This document shows positions 6,570 to 13,475 of a DNA stretch of 13,601 nucleotides, piece after piece. Source of the stretch: Clostridiales bacterium (lineage in GTDB: Bacteria > Bacillota > Clostridia > Peptostreptococcales > Anaerovoracaceae); NCBI GenBank assembly GCA_012735285.1, contig JAAYHT010000263.1, forward strand, positions 1 to 13,601, given 5' to 3'. The notes under the pieces are model-generated. The model did not search any database. It was not told the DNA's origin and saw only the letters and a program-made list of their open reading frames with translations. How positions within the stretch are numbered: the stretch's first letter is position 1; each line of letters starts with the position of its first letter. The translations under genes were made by a program, and so were the position numbers.

Positions 6570-7826
6570 ATGGCTATAAATACTAATCCCGTAAGGGGGA
6601 CAAGAGACTATCTTCCCGAGGAGATGAGGATTCGGGATGCTATGCAGAATATAATTCTGAGAAGCTATTTAAACAATGGATTTACTAAAATAGAGACACC
6701 CATCCTTGAAGATATCGAAAGATTGGACAAGAGTGAAGGTGGAGAAAATCTCAACCTAATTTTCAAAATCCTTAAAAGGGGACAAAAGCTTGACTTAACA
6801 AAGGACAACCTTACGGAGAATGATTTGGTTGATATAGGTTTGCGCTTTGATCTTACTCTACCCCTATGCAGATATTACGCCAACAACAGAGCAAAATTAA
6901 GACTTCCTTTTAAGGTGATTCAAATCGGCAAGGTGTATAGGGCAGAGAGGCCTCAAAAGGGACGTTTAAGAGAATTCTACCAGTGCGATATTGATATTAT
7001 TGGTGATTCGACTATTAATGCCGAGATTGAACTAATTCATACTACTGCTAAGACCCTGTTAAAACTTGGTTTTGAGGACTTCACGGTTCGAATTAACGAC
7101 CGAAGGATTCTCTTTGATGTAATTCTTTCTGCCGGTTTTAAAGAAGAGGACATCCTTTCAGTATGTATTAGCTTTGACAAGCTGGATAAAATAGGGCTTG
7201 AAGGAGTGAAAGAAGAGCTATTACAGAAAGAATTTGCAGTCGAAAATGTTGATAAGTTCATTGCAAGCATATCTGCTGATAATGCTAAAGGCTTAGAAGG
7301 TATAACCGAATACTGTTCAAATAGGCAAGTAATAGACCAGCTTCAAGTTATAATAGACAGTGTAGAGAAGCTGGCTAAAGGAAAGTTTAAAATAGAGTAC
7401 GACAAATCATTAGTCAGAGGAATGGGCTACTATACAGGAACCATATTTGAAATAGTAAGCCCTGAATTCAAAGGTTCAATTGCAGGTGGTGGCAGGTATG
7501 ACAAAATGATAGGAAACATGATAGGTGAAGATATACCTGCAGTTGGATTTTCAATAGGCTTTGAAAGGATTGCAGAAATACTTTTAAATAGCGATAAAAT
7601 TAAACTGAAATTAGAAGATAAGAGACTGGCCCTCTTATACGATGAGCAGGATTCATTTGTAGATGTGATTGAAAAAGCTGATGAATTAAGAGAGAAAGGT
7701 TATGACGTATCAACTATCCTGAAAGCCAAGAAGCTGGGCAGGCAGTTTGCTACCCTTGAACGAGAAGGATTTGAGGGCGCCTTGGTCTATGGAGAAACAG
7801 AAATTAGGCAATTCAGTACTGATTGA
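6570..7826 (+). CDS. hisS: Histidyl-tRNA synthetase family protein with archaeal/eukaryal-type motifs
   Basis: This 418-residue class II synthetase would charge tRNA-His with histidine. It opens with NPVRGTRDYLPEEM (6-19). Motif 2 is LRFDLTLPLCR (91-101) followed by KVYRAERPQKGRLREFYQ (121-138), and motif 3 is near GFSIGFERI (326-334). The histidine-specific block is LVRGMGYYTGTIFEI (281-295), where Arg283 is kept and the usual RGLDYY has Gly in place of Asp. LRFDLTxPL and the REFYQ-DIDIIG version resemble archaeal and eukaryal enzymes more than the LRPE-type bacterial HisRS. The C-terminal region (about 350-418) is a short anticodon-binding-like domain, which argues against the HisZ regulatory subunit. 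AAGGAG at 6556-6561 overlaps the capA stop codon. It may be the cell's only HisRS or a second one. No T-box leader is present. Confidence 0.85.
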   Translation: MAINTNPVRGTRDYLPEEMRIRDAMQNIILRSYLNNGFTKIETPILEDIERLDKSEGGENLNLIFKILKRGQKLDLTKDNLTENDLVDIGLRFDLTLPLCRYYANNRAKLRLPFKVIQIGKVYRAERPQKGRLREFYQCDIDIIGDSTINAEIELIHTTAKTLLKLGFEDFTVRINDRRILFDVILSAGFKEEDILSVCISFDKLDKIGLEGVKEELLQKEFAVENVDKFIASISADNAKGLEGITEYCSNRQVIDQLQVIIDSVEKLAKGKFKIEYDKSLVRGMGYYTGTIFEIVSPEFKGSIAGGGRYDKMIGNMIGEDIPAVGFSIGFERIAEILLNSDKIKLKLEDKRLALLYDEQDSFVDVIEKADELREKGYDVSTILKAKKLGRQFATLEREGFEGALVYGETEIRQFSTD

Positions 7827-7839
7827 TCAGGAGATTGAT

Positions 7840-9276
7840 ATGCGATATTTAGATAGAATCGATAGCTATCGAGACCAAATGGTGAGAGCGCTTCAAGGCT
7901 TGATATCAATACCAAGCATAGTAGCGCCTCAAGGAGAAGATATGCCCTTTGGAGAAGATGTTCATAGGGCCTTTCTGTATATGTTGGCGCTTGCTGAAAA
8001 GGAAGGTTTTGATACTGTAAATGTAGACAACTACGGTGGCCATATCGAGTTTCCAGGTTATATTCTTAATGAAAAAGGGGAGCTGGCTGAAAGAAGCAAA
8101 GAAACCATGGGTATTCTTACCCATTTAGATGTAGTTCCTGAAGGAAGCGGGTGGGACTATCCTCCTTACGAAGGCAGGGTAGTTGACGGCAGGCTATACG
8201 GGCGTGGCGCTATTGATAATAAAGGGCCTACTATAGCAGCTTTTTATGCCATGAAGGCCCTAAAAGACGAAGGATTTATTCCGAGTAAAAATATCAGACT
8301 TATTCTTGGACTCGATGAAGAGGCAGGCACAGGCTGGCAAGGAATGAAAGCCTATTTTAGCAGGGTTAAAGCTCCTGATTTCGCATTTACTCCCGATGCG
8401 GAGTTTCCTGCAATACACGCAGAGATGGGCATATTGATATTTGAGCTTGTAAAGAAAATCAATAGGACGGTAAATAAGGGAGTGGAGCTACGTAGTCTAG
8501 TTGGCGGTAATGCGGCAAACATGGTTGCCGATTATGCCAGAGCAGTTATTAGAGCAGACTCCTATGATGATATCAGAGATGCTTTAAGTCAGTATAAAGA
8601 AGAGACAGGCTATGATATTAATGCAAGGGGTATAGGTAAGAATTTAGAGATAGTTGCTCGCGGGGTATCTTCACATGGAGCAAGGCCCTGGCTCGGACTA
8701 AATGCCATTTCAATTATGATGGAATTTCTAGCTAGATTGGAATTCGCAAACGAAGATGTGCATGATTTCATAGAATTCTATAACAACCATATTGGTTTTG
8801 ACCTTTATGGTAAAAACATAGGCTGTGGTTTATCCGATGAGGTTTCAGGCAATTTAATCTTTAATGTTGGTAAAATAGACTTAGACACTGAGGCTGCCAG
8901 GCTAACGGTTAATATAAGGTATCCCGTTACCATAAAGCAGGATGAAGTATATGAAGGCATGATGCCCTATTTAGATAAATATAACTTTGGAATAGTTAAA
9001 TTGAACCATCAGGAGGCAATCTATGTCCCTGAGGATGACCCTTTAATTGTTACACTGATGGATGTCTATAGAAAGCATACAGGAGATAGGGAAAGCAAGC
9101 CCCTTGTCATAGGTGGAGGGACCTATGCCCGCTCGATGAAAAATGCCGTAGCCTTTGGAATGGCATTTCCTGGAGAGCCTGAATTAGCCCATCAGAAGAA
9201 TGAAAGCATTTCTATAGATAATATGATTAAAGCTACTAAAATATTTGCTGACTGTATATATGAGTTGACAAAGTAA
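7840..9276 (+). CDS. pepV: PepV-type dipeptidase (M20 metallopeptidase)
   Basis: This 478-residue protein matches the PepV family, cytosolic di-zinc dipeptidases that split dipeptides and similar substrates; about 470 residues is usual. Metal-site motifs are GILTHLDVVP (His95, Asp97), GRGAIDNKGP (bridging Asp126), LGLDEEAGTGW (catalytic Glu about 160), FTPDAEFP, and a late His in PELAHQKNES. GGGTYARSM near the end is typical. AGGAG at 7829-7833 is 6 bp before ATG 7840 and fixes the start. The frame is open further upstream into hisS, but the ribosome site and family alignment both exclude a longer form. It lies 13 bp after hisS in the same operon. Its last codons contain the -35 box of the next promoter. 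With the upstream binding protein it suggests peptide or amino-acid use. Confidence 0.93.
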   Translation: MRYLDRIDSYRDQMVRALQGLISIPSIVAPQGEDMPFGEDVHRAFLYMLALAEKEGFDTVNVDNYGGHIEFPGYILNEKGELAERSKETMGILTHLDVVPEGSGWDYPPYEGRVVDGRLYGRGAIDNKGPTIAAFYAMKALKDEGFIPSKNIRLILGLDEEAGTGWQGMKAYFSRVKAPDFAFTPDAEFPAIHAEMGILIFELVKKINRTVNKGVELRSLVGGNAANMVADYARAVIRADSYDDIRDALSQYKEETGYDINARGIGKNLEIVARGVSSHGARPWLGLNAISIMMEFLARLEFANEDVHDFIEFYNNHIGFDLYGKNIGCGLSDEVSGNLIFNVGKIDLDTEAARLTVNIRYPVTIKQDEVYEGMMPYLDKYNFGIVKLNHQEAIYVPEDDPLIVTLMDVYRKHTGDRESKPLVIGGGTYARSMKNAVAFGMAFPGEPELAHQKNESISIDNMIKATKIFADCIYELTK

Positions 9277-9293
9277 TAAATGGCGAATATAAT
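9265..9293 (+). promoter_or_regulatory. Perfect-consensus sigma-A promoter for the FMN riboswitch-ribU transcript
   Basis: TTGACA (9265-9270) and TATAAT (9288-9293) match the consensus at all 12 positions with the optimal 17-bp spacer. The -35 box overlaps codons near the end of pepV, whose stop is at 9274-9276. Transcription should start near 9300, about 30 bases before the riboswitch begins. Confidence 0.9.
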
Positions 9294-9328
9294 CGTAAGC
9301 GTATGAGAATTAAATAGAAGGAGAAATC

Positions 9329-9451
9329 TGTTTCAGGGCGAGGTGCAAGTCCTCACCGGTGGTAAAGAGCTTAAAGCTACGAGTCCACGAGCCAAAGGGC
9401 CGAACCGGTTAGATTCCGGTACCGACGGTTACAGTCCGGATGGAAGAAACA
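9329..9451 (+). promoter_or_regulatory. FMN riboswitch (RFN element)
   Basis: This leader RNA senses flavin mononucleotide. The closing P1 helix is TGTTTC (9329-9334) with GAAACA (9446-9451). Conserved core pieces appear in the right order: TCAGGGCGAGGTGCAAGTCC, then CACCGGTGGTAAAGAG, CCACGAGCC, a GG(T)-rich hairpin with ATTCCGGTACCGACGG, and CAGTCCGGATGGAAGAA. The element lies directly upstream of ribU and is followed by a leader terminator, so high FMN should lower ribU expression. No competing annotation fits this stretch. Confidence 0.96.
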
Positions 9452-9481
9452 CGAATTCATCTTATCGATGCTATGTGTTTG

Positions 9482-9505
9482 CCCTGGGTATTCCCCAGGG
9501 TTTTT
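9482..9505 (+). terminator. Rho-independent leader terminator, riboswitch expression platform
   Basis: CCCTGGG (9482-9488) pairs with CCCAGGG (9494-9500) around TATTC and is followed by TTTTT (9501-9505). It stands between the riboswitch and the ribU ribosome site. The 3' arm of riboswitch helix P1 contains AAACAC (9447-9452), which can alternatively pair with GTGTTT (9475-9480) at the foot of the terminator. This gives a plausible switch between FMN-bound (terminating) and free (read-through) forms. The exact antiterminator is inferred. Confidence 0.9.
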
Positions 9506-9547
9506 AAATGCCTGACAGATTCCCAAAAAATTAAGGAGGAATTTGTA

Positions 9548-10084
9548 ATGAATCGTACTGAAGGGACAGCTAAGTTAACAAAAATGGCTATGTTAGGGGC
9601 AATATCACTGGTACTTGTCTTGTTGGTAAGGATACCTTTCCCGCCAGCACCCTTTTTAGTCTATGATCCAGCAGATGTACCTATAATAATCAGTGGATTT
9701 GCTTTTGGGCCATTAGCCGGTATCATTATAACCTTTGTGGTGAGCTTCATTCAGGCATTTGCGCTAGGTGGAGACGGAATCATAGGCTTTTTCATGCATA
9801 TGGTTTCTACCGGTATATTTGTTATTGTTGCGGGATTATACTACAAGAGGGGAAAAACTAGAAAAAGAGCTGTTATAGCATTGGTATTAGGTGTTATAGT
9901 AATGTGTGCAAGTATGATAGGTTGGAATCTACTTATTACACCAATTTACATGGGTGTTCCTAGAGAAGCTGTACTAGCTATGATACTGCCTATTATACTA
10001 CCCTTTAACATATTAAAAGGGGTCATTAACGCTTTAATCACATTTATTATCTACAAACCCATATCAAGGTTTTTACATAAATAA
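9548..10084 (+). CDS. ribU: Riboflavin ECF transporter substrate-binding (S) component RibU
   Basis: This 178-residue integral membrane protein is the S component of an energy-coupling-factor importer that binds riboflavin outside and works with a shared EcfA/A'/T module, which is not encoded here. The RibU signature FLVYDPADVPIIISGFAFGP lies near residues 36-55, with hydrophobic segments on both sides and more around 60-75, 80-100, 110-130 and 145-170. Length fits the family. ATG 9548 is preceded by AAGGAGG (9533-9539). The same frame is open back into the riboswitch, but that part is leader RNA and not protein. Control by the FMN riboswitch supports the riboflavin assignment. tsaE follows after 24 bp with no terminator. 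Confidence 0.95.
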   Translation: MNRTEGTAKLTKMAMLGAISLVLVLLVRIPFPPAPFLVYDPADVPIIISGFAFGPLAGIIITFVVSFIQAFALGGDGIIGFFMHMVSTGIFVIVAGLYYKRGKTRKRAVIALVLGVIVMCASMIGWNLLITPIYMGVPREAVLAMILPIILPFNILKGVINALITFIIYKPISRFLHK

Positions 10085-10108
10085 ATGATTGTGGCAGGGG
10101 GATGCTAA

Positions 10109-10531
10109 GTGGTAGAAAAATTTATTTCAAAGAATGAAAAACAGACAGAAGAATTAGGTTTAAGACGTGCAGAAGGATTGAAAGCTGATACAGTAATTGC
10201 CTTGATTGGAGATTTAGGATCGGGGAAAACAGCTTTAACCAAGGCAATTGCAAAAGGGTTAGGAATTGAACAACAGGTTACCAGCCCAACTTTTACAATA
10301 ATTCAAGAGTACAGTGGCGGCAGGCTCCCCCTCTACCATTTTGATGTCTATAGGCTTGAAGATGAAGAGGATATGTATGAATTAGGCTATGAAGAGTATT
10401 TCTACGGCGATGGAGTATGCGTTATAGAATGGGCAGACCAGATCAAAGGACTATTGCCTAAAAATACTATTTATATTAATATATACTATGGCAGCCATGA
10501 GAATGAAAGAATCTATACAATAGAATACTAA
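10109..10531 (+). CDS. tsaE: TsaE, ATPase for t6A tRNA modification
   Basis: This 140-residue P-loop protein matches TsaE (formerly YjeE), the ATPase that works with TsaB-TsaD to make threonylcarbamoyladenosine at position 37 of ANN-decoding tRNAs in the cytosol. The Walker A motif is GDLGSGKT (34-41). VTSPTFTIIQEY, PLYHFDVYRL, ELGYEEYFYGDGV and VIEWADQI are family blocks. The start is GTG 10109 with an AGGGGGA ribosome site at 10096-10102; the ATG at 10102 is in another frame. tsaB follows, separated by a 48-bp gap with a strong hairpin. Confidence 0.95.
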   Translation: MVEKFISKNEKQTEELGLRRAEGLKADTVIALIGDLGSGKTALTKAIAKGLGIEQQVTSPTFTIIQEYSGGRLPLYHFDVYRLEDEEDMYELGYEEYFYGDGVCVIEWADQIKGLLPKNTIYINIYYGSHENERIYTIEY

Positions 10532-10536
10532 GATTC

Positions 10537-10557
10537 GGGGAAGCGTAAAGCTTCCCC
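10537..10557 (+). other. Strong intercistronic hairpin between tsaE and tsaB
   Basis: GGGGAAGC (10537-10544) pairs perfectly with GCTTCCCC (10550-10557) around GTAAA. It is followed by AAATATC, with no T-run on either strand, so it is not a normal intrinsic terminator. It may stabilise the tsaE message end, mark an RNA processing site, or act as a partial pause. Confidence 0.65.
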
Positions 10558-10579
10558 AAATATCTGATGGAGAAGATAT

Positions 10580-11302
10580 ATGTATATACTTGCTATAGAG
10601 ACAACCGGGCTTAAAGCTTCGGTAGCTATCGTTGATGAAAATATGAGAATATGGAAGGCGCAGTCTGACAAAAAACTGTCTCATTTGCAAAATTTAATCC
10701 CACTGATAGCGGATTTACTCGAAAAATGTAAATTGAAATTAGACGATATTACCCATATTGCAGTCTCTGAAGGCCCGGGTTCATTTACAGGAATCCGCAT
10801 AGGAGTTGCTACGGGTAAGGCCCTCGCTCAAGCCTTGGATTTACCTATAATTTCAGTTCCAACGCTAAAATCATTTGCATGGCATGTTCCAGATTTTGAT
10901 GGCCTAATCTGCCCTATATTCGATGCAAGAAGGGAGCAGGTTTATGCAGGAGCCTATTTCTGGCAGGATGGAATTTGCAATCAGGCTATTTTGGATGGAG
11001 CCTATTTTATAGATGATTTTTTGAAAAAAATTGACGAGTATGACCCTCAAAAAAAGATGGGAGTACTTATGATGGGCGATGGTTTGAAGACTTACAAAAA
11101 TGCTTTGGAGGATTGGAAAAACAAAAGTAAGCGTAAATTGTCAATAAACGATTTACTACAAGACGCAGAGTCAGTTGCTAAGCTTGCTTATGTACTTTAC
11201 AAAGAGGGAAAAATTAAGAGCTATGAGCAGGTTAAGCCTGTCTATCTTAGAAAGGCAGAGGCTGAGCGTAAACTAGAGGAAGGTCTTATCAAGGGTAAAT
11301 AG
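10580..11302 (+). CDS. tsaB: TsaB, partner subunit of the t6A synthesis complex
   Basis: This 240-residue protein has the ASKHA fold of TsaB (formerly YeaZ), a catalytically inactive paralogue of TsaD that dimerises with it and is needed for t6A formation. The N-terminal MYILAIETTGLKASVAI, then LSHLQNLIPLI and the signature SEGPGSFTGIRIGVATGKAL, identify the family; length is typical. GGAG at 10569-10572 precedes ATG 10580. rimI starts only 3 bp after the stop, so these two genes are tightly coupled. Confidence 0.95.
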   Translation: MYILAIETTGLKASVAIVDENMRIWKAQSDKKLSHLQNLIPLIADLLEKCKLKLDDITHIAVSEGPGSFTGIRIGVATGKALAQALDLPIISVPTLKSFAWHVPDFDGLICPIFDARREQVYAGAYFWQDGICNQAILDGAYFIDDFLKKIDEYDPQKKMGVLMMGDGLKTYKNALEDWKNKSKRKLSINDLLQDAESVAKLAYVLYKEGKIKSYEQVKPVYLRKAEAERKLEEGLIKGK

Positions 11303-11305
11303 CCT

Positions 11306-11746
11306 ATGAATTGTATTATAAGATTAGCTGAAGAAAGAGATATAGATGCATTAGCGACGCTAGATAAATTATGCTTTACACTGCCATGGGACCGCAGCTC
11401 CTTTGAATTTGAGATTAAGGAGAATCTCAAAGCCATATATCTTGTGGCGGATTACAATGGTAAAATAATAGGCTATGCAGGCATATGGGTTATTTTAGAC
11501 GAAGGCCATATAACAAATATTGCTGTACATCCTGATTTTCGAAATAGGGGGCTTGGAACCAGACTTCTTTCTGAACTTATAGAACTCTCAGAAAGAAGAG
11601 GAGCTAAAAGACATACCCTCGAGGTTAGTGTAGCTAATCATTCCGCAATATCTTTGTACAATAAGTTTGGTTTTGAGACTGCAGGCAAACGGGAAAAATA
11701 TTACGAGGATACCAATGAGGACGCATTGATCCTCTGGCGTCTATGA
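11306..11746 (+). CDS. rimI: RimI-type GNAT N-acetyltransferase
   Basis: This 146-residue GNAT enzyme matches RimI, which acetylates the N-terminal alanine of ribosomal protein bS18 and can act on other proteins using acetyl-CoA. The acetyl-CoA pyrophosphate loop is RNRGLG (79-84), preceded by ITNIAVHPDF; LEVSVANHSAISLYNKFGF and a closing YYEDTNEDALILWRL are typical. It starts 3 bp after tsaB with a weak AAGGG-like ribosome site inside the tsaB end, which suggests translational coupling. The tsaB-rimI-tsaD order is common in Firmicutes. Confidence 0.93.
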   Translation: MNCIIRLAEERDIDALATLDKLCFTLPWDRSSFEFEIKENLKAIYLVADYNGKIIGYAGIWVILDEGHITNIAVHPDFRNRGLGTRLLSELIELSERRGAKRHTLEVSVANHSAISLYNKFGFETAGKREKYYEDTNEDALILWRL

Positions 11747-11778
11747 TCATTTTGTAGAATAGAAACTGATCTCTAAGA

Positions 11779-11810
11779 CATACTAAAAGTGTATGGTAAT
11801 TGATTGCCAT
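11779..11810 (+). promoter_or_regulatory. Two overlapping dyads between rimI and the small Cys protein
   Basis: CATAC (11779-11783) and GTATG (11791-11795) are a perfect 5-bp dyad. Overlapping it, ATGGTAAT (11793-11800) and ATTGCCAT (11803-11810) are inverted with one mismatch over an 18-bp core, the size of many repressor half-site pairs. They lie in the 91-bp gap after rimI. No strong promoter boxes were found beside them, so a protein-binding role is only a suggestion. Confidence 0.3.
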
Positions 11811-11837
11811 AACATTAGTATGACGAGGAGAGGACAA

Positions 11838-12044
11838 ATGAGGAGCAGTTTTTACGATGACAGAGACTATGATCCGGGCGATGAAATGTTGAGTGTTGCG
11901 TCCCAGTGCAGTCATTTTTCCAGAAGACGGGATATTAATGCATTTAATATGACTGACTACCAATCATGTGAAAACTGTAGGCACTTAACTGCTGATTATC
12001 AGTGTGCAGTAAAAATGAACAACAGGATACCTAGACAGACTTAG
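11838..12044 (+). CDS. Small four-cysteine hypothetical protein
   Basis: This 68-residue protein has no function I recognise. It carries Cys24, Cys44, Cys47 and Cys56, plus His26 and His49, in the pattern CSH-x17-CENCRH-x6-C, which could hold zinc or an Fe-S cluster. The N-terminal third is polar and acidic-basic (YDDRDYDPGDE), and no signal peptide or membrane segment is present. The start ATG 11838 has a strong AGGAGAGGA site at 11826-11833; in-frame ATGs at 11793 and 11820 lie before or within that site. It stands between rimI and tsaD, 21 bp before tsaD, so it is probably co-transcribed with the t6A genes. Confidence 0.78.
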   Translation: MRSSFYDDRDYDPGDEMLSVASQCSHFSRRRDINAFNMTDYQSCENCRHLTADYQCAVKMNNRIPRQT

Positions 12045-12065
12045 AGTATTTATAAAGGGGACAAG

Positions 12066-13082
12066 ATGAAAGATAACAAACTGATAACTTTAGCCTTTGA
12101 GACCAGCTGCGACGAGACCTCTGTCGCAGTGGTTAGTAATGGAAGAGAGGTTCTCTCTAATGCAATATCATCTCAAATTGATGTCCATAAAGTATTTGGA
12201 GGTGTTGTACCTGAAATAGCTTCTAGGCATCATTTGAATAATATAAACTACGTTTATGATCAGGCTATGAAGGAGGCTGGGCTGAGCCTTGAAGATGTGG
12301 ATATTATCGGTGTTACCAATGGACCTGGACTTGTAGGTGCACTCCTTATAGGTATTGCTACTGCCAAATCCTTTGCTTTGGCCACCAATAAACCACTTAT
12401 TGGCGTTCACCATATACAAGGCCATATATGCGCAAACTATATTGAACATAAAGATCTAGAGCCGCCTTTTTTGGCCTTGATAGTTTCTGGGGGACATACT
12501 GATTTAGTAAATGTTAAAGACTATCAGGAATTAGAGGTGCTAGGTTGCACCAGAGATGATGCCGCAGGCGAAGCATTTGATAAAGTTGCTAGGGTTTTAG
12601 GACTGGGATATCCGGGTGGACCTAAGATCGACAAAATAGCCAAGGAAGGGAATCCCCATGCGGTTGAATTTAAGCGGACCTTACTTGAAAAAGATAGCTT
12701 GGATTTTAGTTTTAGCGGACTAAAGACCGGCGTATTAAACTTTGTAAACTCCGAGAAACAAAAAAGAAAAGATATTAATGTCCCAGATGTAGCTGCCAGC
12801 TTTCAGCTTGCGGTTGTTGATGTATTGGTTGCAAAGGCCATGATGGCCATATCAAAAACCGGCCACGATAAGCTGGTTTTGGCCGGTGGAGTAGCTGCAA
12901 ACAGTTTGCTTCGTAAAATGCTGAAAGAAGCATGCGATAAAGAGGGCATATCTTTATATTACCCCTCCTTAGAACTATGTACAGATAATGCAGCAATGAT
13001 CGGATGTGCCGCTTATTATAAATACAAGGCGGGGCTTGTAGATGATTTATATATGGATGCTTATGCTACTTTAAGTTTGTAA
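12066..13082 (+). CDS. tsaD: TsaD, tRNA threonylcarbamoyladenosine transferase
   Basis: This 338-residue protein is TsaD (Gcp/YgjD/Kae1 family), the catalytic subunit that moves the threonylcarbamoyl group from its AMP carrier onto A37 of tRNA. The start TLAFETSCDETSVAVV, the EIASRHHLNNI block, GPGLVGALLIG, the metal-binding HxxxH in HHIQGH (His116, His120), IVSGGHTDL, GLGYPGGPKID, FSFSGLKTGV and a late ELCTDNAAMIG (metal-binding Asp) are all present. Length is typical. AAAGGGG at 12054-12060 precedes ATG 12066. It is the last gene of the rightward group, ending at a strong terminator. Confidence 0.97.
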   Translation: MKDNKLITLAFETSCDETSVAVVSNGREVLSNAISSQIDVHKVFGGVVPEIASRHHLNNINYVYDQAMKEAGLSLEDVDIIGVTNGPGLVGALLIGIATAKSFALATNKPLIGVHHIQGHICANYIEHKDLEPPFLALIVSGGHTDLVNVKDYQELEVLGCTRDDAAGEAFDKVARVLGLGYPGGPKIDKIAKEGNPHAVEFKRTLLEKDSLDFSFSGLKTGVLNFVNSEKQKRKDINVPDVAASFQLAVVDVLVAKAMMAISKTGHDKLVLAGGVAANSLLRKMLKEACDKEGISLYYPSLELCTDNAAMIGCAAYYKYKAGLVDDLYMDAYATLSL

Positions 13083-13085
13083 GTA

Positions 13086-13115
13086 AAAATCCACTCTATA
13101 ACTTGAGTGGATTTT
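13086..13115. terminator. Bidirectional rho-independent terminator between tsaD and acpP
   Basis: AAAATCCACTC (13086-13096) pairs perfectly over 11 bp with GAGTGGATTTT (13105-13115) around an 8-base loop. The T-run at 13112-13115 serves the plus strand, and the A-run at 13085-13089 serves the minus strand. It starts 4 bp after the tsaD stop and ends 5 bp before the acpP stop, so it can end both convergent transcripts. Confidence 0.93.
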
Positions 13116-13120
13116 GCATA

Positions 13121-13354
13121 TTATTCTTCAATTTTTTCTTCTACATATTTTACGATATCGCTGATAAGTTGGAATTTTTCAGCGTCTTCGTCGGGCACTT
13201 CAATGCCAAATTCATCTTCAATTGCCATGATGATTTCTACAGCATCCAATGAGTCTGCTTCTAAGTCCTTCATAAGATGAGTGTTCATAGTAATCTCATC
13301 TTCTTCGATTCCTAGCTGATCAACGATTAGTTCTCTTATTTTTTCAAAAACCAT
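13121..13354 (-). CDS. acpP: Acyl carrier protein AcpP
   Basis: This 77-residue acidic protein is the acyl carrier of type II fatty acid synthesis in the cytosol. The phosphopantetheine attachment site is DSL with Ser35 inside EADSLDAVEIIMAIEDEF; KIRELIVDQLGI and a C-terminal IVKYVEEKIEE are typical. ATG 13354 follows a GGAGG site (13361-13365 on the plus strand). A longer frame reaching 13387 would translate through this ribosome site and is rejected. It stands alone, convergent with tsaD, with its own promoter; no plsX, fab or rnc gene is beside it in this window. Confidence 0.96.
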   Translation of the reverse strand: MVFEKIRELIVDQLGIEEDEITMNTHLMKDLEADSLDAVEIIMAIEDEFGIEVPDEDAEKFQLISDIVKYVEEKIEE

Positions 13355-13416
13355 ATTGTACCTCCATTGATTATATGACTTTACCAAATTTATTAATTGG
13401 CATTCATGTAAAGGTT

Positions 13417-13445
13417 ATTATAAGTTACTGTTTTAAATACTGCAA
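13417..13445 (-). promoter_or_regulatory. Sigma-A promoter of acpP
   Basis: On the minus strand, TTGCAG (13445-13440) and TATAAT (13422-13417) are separated by 17 bp. The -10 box is perfect and the -35 box matches 4 of 6. The acpP start codon lies about 62 bp downstream. The terminal repeat begins 30 bp upstream of the -35 box, so the core promoter is intact. Confidence 0.8.
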
Positions 13446-13475
13446 CCTATTTTTAAACTTTTATCATTATATCAT

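Noticed and set aside
6570..7826. HisZ (ATP phosphoribosyltransferase regulatory subunit) instead of HisRS
   Set aside because: Arg in the LVRGMGYY block, full motif 2 and an additional C-terminal domain favour a synthetase, and no his biosynthesis genes are nearby.
7747..7839. N-terminal extension of pepV overlapping hisS
   Set aside because: AGGAG at 7829-7833 with ATG 7840 and the usual PepV length fit better; the extension is just hisS read in another frame.
9440..9547. N-terminal extension of ribU starting in the riboswitch
   Set aside because: The frame is open, but it covers the P1 arm and the leader terminator. The AAGGAGG at 9533-9539 and the family alignment place the start at 9548.
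11793..11837. Longer forms of the small Cys protein from ATG 11793 or 11820
   Set aside because: Neither has a ribosome site, and the strong AGGAGAGGA at 11826-11833 points to ATG 11838.
13355..13387. Longer acpP start on the minus strand
   Set aside because: It would translate the GGAGG ribosome site and add residues absent from the acyl carrier protein family.
126..13475. A composite transposon carrying the whole interior as cargo
   Set aside because: The interior is mostly housekeeping genes in normal clostridial order, no transposase lies inside, and the left repeat interrupts a gene rather than flanking a complete unit.
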